Source of the DNA: Ehretia macrophylla
Lineage: Eukaryota; Streptophyta; Magnoliopsida; Boraginales; Ehretiaceae
Reading direction: 5' to 3'
DNA length: 64,000 nucleotides
Assembly: GCA_037974665.1 (NCBI GenBank)
Contig: CM075778.1
Coordinates: 22,200,001-22,264,000 of the forward strand
Numbering within the stretch: position 1 is the stretch's first letter; the number at the start of each line of letters is the position of its first letter. Positions 59,109 through 64,000 of this stretch are shown here, piece by piece. The position numbers and the translations under genes are program-made. The notes beneath the pieces are model-generated. The model did no database searches. It saw only the letters and a program-made list of their open reading frames with translations, and had not been told where the DNA came from.

Positions 59109-60553
59109 GTCTTCTGATCACCTAGCTGAAGGTGTTAAACTCAGCACTTCTAGGAGGCACCCTAGGATTGAGTTAATTTAGTTTACTGTTTTTTTCTTTA
59201 TTTTTATGGATCTTAGTTAGCTTCTTTCTTTTTGAGCTTCCCCATGCCGATTGTCCATGTATTTGCTCTTATCTCCTATTTTGCTATTACACTTTATTGT
59301 TACATCCACTTACTTCTTCTATGCCTTTTCTAGGTTCTTTTGGACTTTGTTGAGAAGAGGTTTGGGGATGTCCATGATAGCATCATCCGTATCACAGTCA
59401 TCGTGCATTAGGTGATATATTTCCTTACTTTTTCCCTCCACGATGCCCTGTGATGTAGCCATTGGTATTTTGATGATTTTCCCCTCCACAGTGCCCCTTT
59501 ACGTTTTCATTTGATATTTGTTTCTTATGCTTATTACTATTTGGGAAAAACTTTAGGTTTGGGGATGTGGTTGCTTATTATGCTTATAACTATTTGAGGG
59601 AAAATTGTGTGGTTGTGTGCTTAAAATTGTGTTAATTTTTTCGATTGTTTGTGAATATATTGTGGTTTGTGGTGAATTTACTTGTGATTGAGGAGTTGTG
59701 GTAATGTGTTGATTGGCTTTTATGAGGTAACAAATGAGAATGAGAAGTTTTGATTTTGTGAGATAGTCGTGAATTGAACTTTTAGGGTTGATTTTGATAA
59801 AGTCAATGTGTAGGGACTTTGAGATTGTGCTTAGCTGTTGTACATGGCTAGGTGGTGAGATGATAAGATACGATTTGGTTATGATATGAGTGCCATCGCT
59901 TGAGTAGTCTTCTTGATATGCCTTAGCCCTTATAGTAGTTGTCAAAAACAAAAAAACAAAAAAAAAAAAAAAAAAAATTGAAAAAAATAGAGAGTTTAGC
60001 ACCACTGTCCTTGTACTTATTGTCTATCTTTAAGGATATGTGCTTAAGATGTGCGGTGTTCTGATGTTTAGCACTTCGAGCAAGTAGGGTACGCATAGGG
60101 CCTTTCAAAGCCTATCAACCTAAGCCTTGAATGGCTAGGATTGATGATCTCGAAAGCTCGCTACACGAGGTGTTGAGCTAACCGTCTAAGACCAAGCATC
60201 AAATAAAAAGAGAAAGTGTGTTTTATTTTTGTTCTTTAGGTTGAATAAAAGGTGCGAATGGCATATTTAGATGATTATGAGAGAAAAGAGGGTGCAAGTA
60301 TTGTGGCCTAGTTGTATTGAGTTATCTTGTTACTTGGTAGTGTGGTGACTTAATAGTGCTTGGCGTGGTCTTGAAGTAAACATAGTTTGACTTTAAAGAG
60401 ATAAATCCGAATGAGTTTGCTTTATTACTATACCATGAGATCAATCTTTTTATGAAAGTTGATTGATACATTAGAATAATCCCTTGAGAACTTGGAGATT
60501 TGGTTTGCTTTTAGTCTTGCTTGGGGACAAACAAGTAATGGGTTTGGAGATGT
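59109..60553 (+). other. Element C 3' untranslated region
   Basis: About 1.4 kb between integrase and the 3' LTR, where some Athila elements carry an env-like frame. None is visible here. Contains a poly-A run with interruptions (59948-59978) and TTGGGGATGT-like words (59360, 59560). Ends with ATGGGTTTGGAGATGT, a poor polypurine tract. Confidence 0.75.
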
Positions 60554-62295
60554 TGATATGTTTGTGATTTATGAGCTTAAATGATATTATTTAAGGGTGT
60601 TTTGAACTTATTTGACTGCATTTATTAGGTATTTGTAGCATTTGTTGATAATTGATTTTATTTTTTATAATGCTCCAAATAGTTAATAAATGTAAATTTT
60701 GTGATTTAGGTACTATTCGTGATGAAAAAAATGAGGCCCGAAATAGAAAAAAAAATATGAAGATTCAAATATTAAAAAAGGGTCATTATGGCCCAATCAT
60801 TGGGCCAATGATTATGACCAATCATTAGGCATTATGGCCCAATGATTGGGCCATAACTTTTTTTTCATGAATTGAACTCCATGGTCACTGATTAGCAAAA
60901 AATGTAAAACAACTCATGTTTGGCACACGATTTGATTTGAATTAGCGAACCATCACCACCTGCATACACGGCTTTACCAATTTTGCACACTAAGCATCTC
61001 ATGGCCATAACAAAAATTCTCACACGACACTACTATAAAAATATACACACACATATTTATACCCAACACCTTCTATTCATTCTTATTCGATCAGATCCAC
61101 AATACCCACACACACTTTCACACACTTTTTACACACACATTCTCTCTCATTTTTTACTCAGTAACACACACTATTTTCTCACACATTCACATCTACACAC
61201 ACACACACATACTTTTTCACTTATATTTTCACACTTTCACACACATCTAATCTTACCCATTTCATTTTTGGCTTTGCATCAAGGTTTGGAGGCACGTTGG
61301 AGCATATATTCTAGGATTGCAAGCATAGAAGACATGGGAGAGCTTTTCTTTTTTACTTTTTCATGTCTTTACTTTTATGTTGAGTATGAGCTAAACTATT
61401 TGGTGGTTAGGGAAAGATCTTTTGTATAAACTTCTATGTAGTATATGTTAGATGCTAGATTTGGTTATTTAGGTGTGAAATTTCTTATGGGTATTGTTAT
61501 CTCTTTGAGATTTGGTTTATTTTTGCTATGACTTTCAATTATATGCTTTAAACTTGCTTGTAGCTAGCATGTATTTGATTGTTCATCACGATATAATCAT
61601 GAATGTCAATAGGATATGAGCTTATTTGTTTACATGCTTGGTTTTCATTTCTTAAAAATTGTTTGTAGTGGATTTGATTTCAAAGTATGACAACAACCCC
61701 TTAGAAAATGAGCTAAATGATTAAATAAATTGTAGGTTGTACCACAATTTGACCACATAGTATAATTAATTGAACTTAGAATCGTTTGGACAAGTCCGCA
61801 CTCGGCTTTGAGACTGTCTAGAGGATGGAATTTCACCTAGGTTTAAGTGAGATTAATTGGCTAGTTAGGTGACCACATCTAGACGGGCTTGTAGTTTGGT
61901 TGACCATAGGTTGACTTTCCAAATTTAGGATCTACATATAATTCATAGATTTTATACATAGATCTAGACCTAACCCGACTCCACCTTTGATCCAATTCTC
62001 GGATTCTTGCACTTTTATTTCTGATTAGATTTAATTAGCTTTAGTCTTTATTCTCTTTTAGTTAATTAGTTTGATTTCAATTTCAATTTTAATTCAATCA
62101 ATCATTAATCAATCAAATTTTCTTTTATTCACATTTTTAAATTACCTTTCACACGAACACATTTTAAACTCACTTAGGAGCCTCCTTGAGGATACGATTC
62201 CCGCATTTTCCCACTTTCTATCACGACCCGTGTACTTGCGGGGTTTGACTTGGTTTGTTTTGCACTTAATTTTCTATACACCAAGAAACCGATCA
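60554..62295 (+). repeat. Element C 3' LTR (1742 bp)
   Basis: Begins TGATATGTTTGTG and ends AAGAAACCGATCA, followed by the duplicated CATTG. Palindromes at 60790-60806 and 60836-60852; TATAAAAA at 61034. Confidence 0.94.
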
Positions 62296-63168
62296 CATTG
62301 TATCAGATAGGGATCCAGGATTTACTTCTAAATTCTGGCAGCGTTTATTGGAAGCATTGCGTACTAATTTGAATTTCAGCATAACTTATCATCCTCAGTC
62401 AAATGGGCAGTCAGAGAGGACGATTCAGATTCTTGAGGATATGTTAAGAGCCCGTGTTATGGATTTCGGGAAGTGTTGGGAGAAATACTTACCATTGGCG
62501 GATTTTGCTTATAACAATAGTTATCAATCGACTATTGGAATGGCTTTGTATGAAGAACTATATGGTTGTAAGTATCGTTCTCCATTGTATTGGGTTGAAG
62601 TTGGAGAAAAAAGGTTGTGGATCTAGCTTTAATGCCAGATCTTGTTAACACTATTGAGAATGTACGTCTCATTCATTAGAGGATGCTTACTGCTCAGAGT
62701 AGGCAAAAGAGTTATGCTGATAAGAGAAGATGGGATTTAGAGTTTGAGGTCAGTGATCAGGTATTTTTGAAGATTTCTCCTTGCAACAGTATTGTTTGGT
62801 ATGGTAAAAGGGGAAAACTGAGTTCGAGGTACGTGGGGCCATTTGATATTATCGACAGAGTTGACAAGTTAGTTTATAGGTTAGATTTGCAGTCAAGTTT
62901 GTCCAGGGTTCACGATGTTTTTCATGTATCTATGCTTCAAAAATATCATCCAAATTCTTCTCATGTTCTCGAGCCAGAGCCATTGGAGCTTAGTGGGGAT
63001 TTGACTTATAAGGAGCGGCTTATTTGTATTCTGGAGCAGTCTGTTCGGAAGTTGCTTTCGAAAGAGATTCCGATGGTTAAAGTTTTGTAGCTTCATTATG
63101 GTATTGAAGAGGCTACTTGGGAGAGACGGGATCAGATCGAGCATCAGTATCCAAGGTTGTTCGATTGA
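62296..63168 (+). pseudogene. Element A integrase C-terminal half and chromodomain-like end
   Basis: Resumes the integrase of A: SDRDPGFTSKFWQRLLEALR (second catalytic Asp), YHPQSNGQSERTIQILEDML (catalytic Glu), [20 protein letters not shown], then a frameshift near 62610. Continues with [51 protein letters not shown] and the chromodomain-like LLSKEIPMVKVL, GIEEATWERRDQIEHQYPRL. TAG at 62678 and 63088; terminal TGA at 63166-63168. Matches H 41880-42750. Confidence 0.92.
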
Positions 63169-63177
63169 GCATGTAAG

Positions 63178-63194
63178 AATTTTGAGGGAAAATT
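63178..63194 (+). other. Hairpin upstream of the element A polypurine tract
   Basis: AATTTT-GAGGG-AAAATT, a 6-bp stem at the place where B, D, F, G and H carry AATTGCG-loop-CGCAATT. The stem sequence differs but pairing is kept. Confidence 0.65.
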
Positions 63195-63200
63195 TTTTTT

Positions 63201-63213
63201 AAAGAGGGGAGGA
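63201..63213 (+). other. Element A polypurine tract
   Basis: AAAGAGGGGAGGA immediately before the LTR start TGTGAGACCC. Confidence 0.9.
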
Positions 63214-64000
63214 TGTGAGACCCAGCATGCATCATGTGCATTTAAATTGTTCATTCTATTATTTGAACTTATTTGTGCATTTCAATTTGCATTTAACCGA
63301 ATTTTTGATTTATTTCACCTATTTTTCCAAAAGGGCAACATGGTCATTTTTACATTAGCCAATCTTCTAGTTAGGATATAAGGGTAATATGAGCAAAAGA
63401 ACAAGAGTGTTTGGTCATTAGCAATGTAGGATATTTTATTAAGGGTAAAATAGTAATAAAGTTGAAATAAGCTAACCTTTTAGTCATTTTATACCTTGGC
63501 AGAGTAGTCTACCTTTGACCACCTGGATATTAATATAAATAGCAAGATAATGATAAAAAAATAATTGCACAAATTCCCTCCCTATTCAGTTGTGCCCTAG
63601 AGAAGAAGAAGGAATAGTGATTTCTTATATTTTCAAGCCATTTGAGGTGCTTAGAGGTTGAACCAAGGACTAAGATTTCAGATTTGGACTATTCTCAACA
63701 TCCACTAGCTTTCTACCGATTGTTTTCTTGTTATTTCAACACTTTTAAGGTGAGGGATTTTCATGTCTTTGCATGTATTTTCTATATTGTGTAATATAGG
63801 GCTTCTATATGTATTATTATTGCTTATAATAGTTGAATCCATGATAAAATGATGTTTGATGAGCCATATATATGTATTTGAGCTTATTGATTGTTTGGAG
63901 TTGATATATGTTGGTTTTGGTGATTATTAGTTGAGGTAGTTGCTATCTTGATGTTGTAGATGGTGTATATGTATTAGTAGAATATATTTCATGGCTTAAT
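63214..64000 (+). repeat. Element A 3' LTR, partial
   Basis: Begins TGTGAGACCCAGCATGCATC and runs off the window, so its right end cannot be seen. AT-rich, no gene. The start fits the TGTGA LTR start of the related families. Confidence 0.85.

Larger units (their letters stand above)
18527..62295 (+). mobile_element. Element C: Athila-type Ty3/gypsy retrotransposon
   Basis: LTRs 18527-20282 and 60554-62295 (TGATRTGTTTGTG...GATCA) with target duplication CATTG at 18522-18526 and 62296-62300. The PBS is complementary to tRNA-Asp, a trait of the Athila clade. Gag, protease, RT, RNase H and integrase wording (ITFRSGR, LGSSVNLLPYSIYELLGL, CIDYRKLNSKTRKDHFPLPF, FMDD) is Athila-like. E split its gag. 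A long 3' untranslated stretch precedes the 3' LTR; no envelope-like open frame is visible there. Multiple stops: inactive. Confidence 0.93.
1..64000 (+). mobile_element. Element A: Tekay/Del-like Ty3/gypsy retrotransposon, host of the whole nest
   Basis: The outermost element. Its gag-pro-RT piece (1-2076), RT/RNase H/integrase piece (17266-18526) and integrase/chromodomain piece (62296-63168) join across two insertions whose ends carry matching 5-bp target duplications (GGTAT for B, CATTG for C). It ends with a polypurine tract and the start of its 3' LTR at 63214. The 5' LTR, primer binding site and start of gag lie left of the window. Domain order PR-RT-RH-INT with a C-terminal chromodomain-like segment is Ty3/gypsy, and the protein wording resembles the intact Tekay-type element H. 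All pieces carry stops and frameshifts, so it is dead. It must be older than everything inserted into it. Confidence 0.93.

Noticed and set aside
59553-60005. Antisense 150-codon frame near the 3' end of C
   Set aside because: Low-complexity translation of a poly-A run and TG-rich untranslated sequence.
59109-60553. Possible envelope-like gene of the Athila element
   Set aside because: No open frame with a signal peptide or membrane segment on the coding strand; the region looks untranslated.

Overview
This window is one continuous block of nested LTR retrotransposons from a flowering-plant genome, probably a eudicot (inference). Plant evidence: primer binding sites matching plant initiator Met-tRNA or tRNA-Asp, chromodomain-bearing Tekay/Del-type Ty3/gypsy polyproteins, an Athila-type element, a Ty1/copia element, and low GC. 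I found no host gene, rRNA or tRNA gene, or bacterial feature. All 64 kb lies within one old element (A), whose left end is outside the window and whose right LTR runs off the right edge.

Layout: A (Tekay-like gypsy, + strand) survives as three coding pieces, 1-2076, 17266-18526 and 62296-63168, followed by its 3' LTR from 63214. The first gap holds B (2077-17260, +), a gag-only derivative of the same lineage. B's gag is split by D (5020-12791, - strand), a very young element with no coding capacity. The second gap holds C (18527-62295, +), an Athila-type gypsy element. C's gag is split by E (21111-54632, +), a Ty1/copia element that has lost most of pol. E contains F (23041-30376, -) in its 5' LTR, H (35261-45291, +) in its internal region and G (46477-53082, +) in its 3' LTR. 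Nesting is four deep (A > C > E > F/G/H). Seven insertions have 5-bp target duplications that I located: B GGTAT, C CATTG, D TGAAC, E ACTTA/ACTTC, F ACAAC, G GACGT, H ATATA.

H is the only nearly complete element: a Tekay chromovirus with gag, protease, RT, RNase H, integrase and chromodomain in one frame, broken by two TAG codons. B, D, F and G share H's type of PBS, polypurine tract and LTR ends but lack pol, so they look like non-autonomous passengers of H-like elements. In B, F and G, pol is replaced by a degenerate tract with a period of about 13-14 bp.

The most interesting signals are nucleotide-level structures shared across these families. One is an 18-nt hairpin five bases upstream of the polypurine tract, whose stem shows an apparent compensatory change in A. 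A second is a 15-bp dyad around CCGG in the LTRs of F, G and H, whose arms also vary in a pairing-preserving way. A third is a CCTCACTG...TTTCAG/GCAG module in the LTRs. In the Athila LTR there is also a pair of reverse-complementary TGGGCC/CCAAT palindromes. All comparisons were made by eye.
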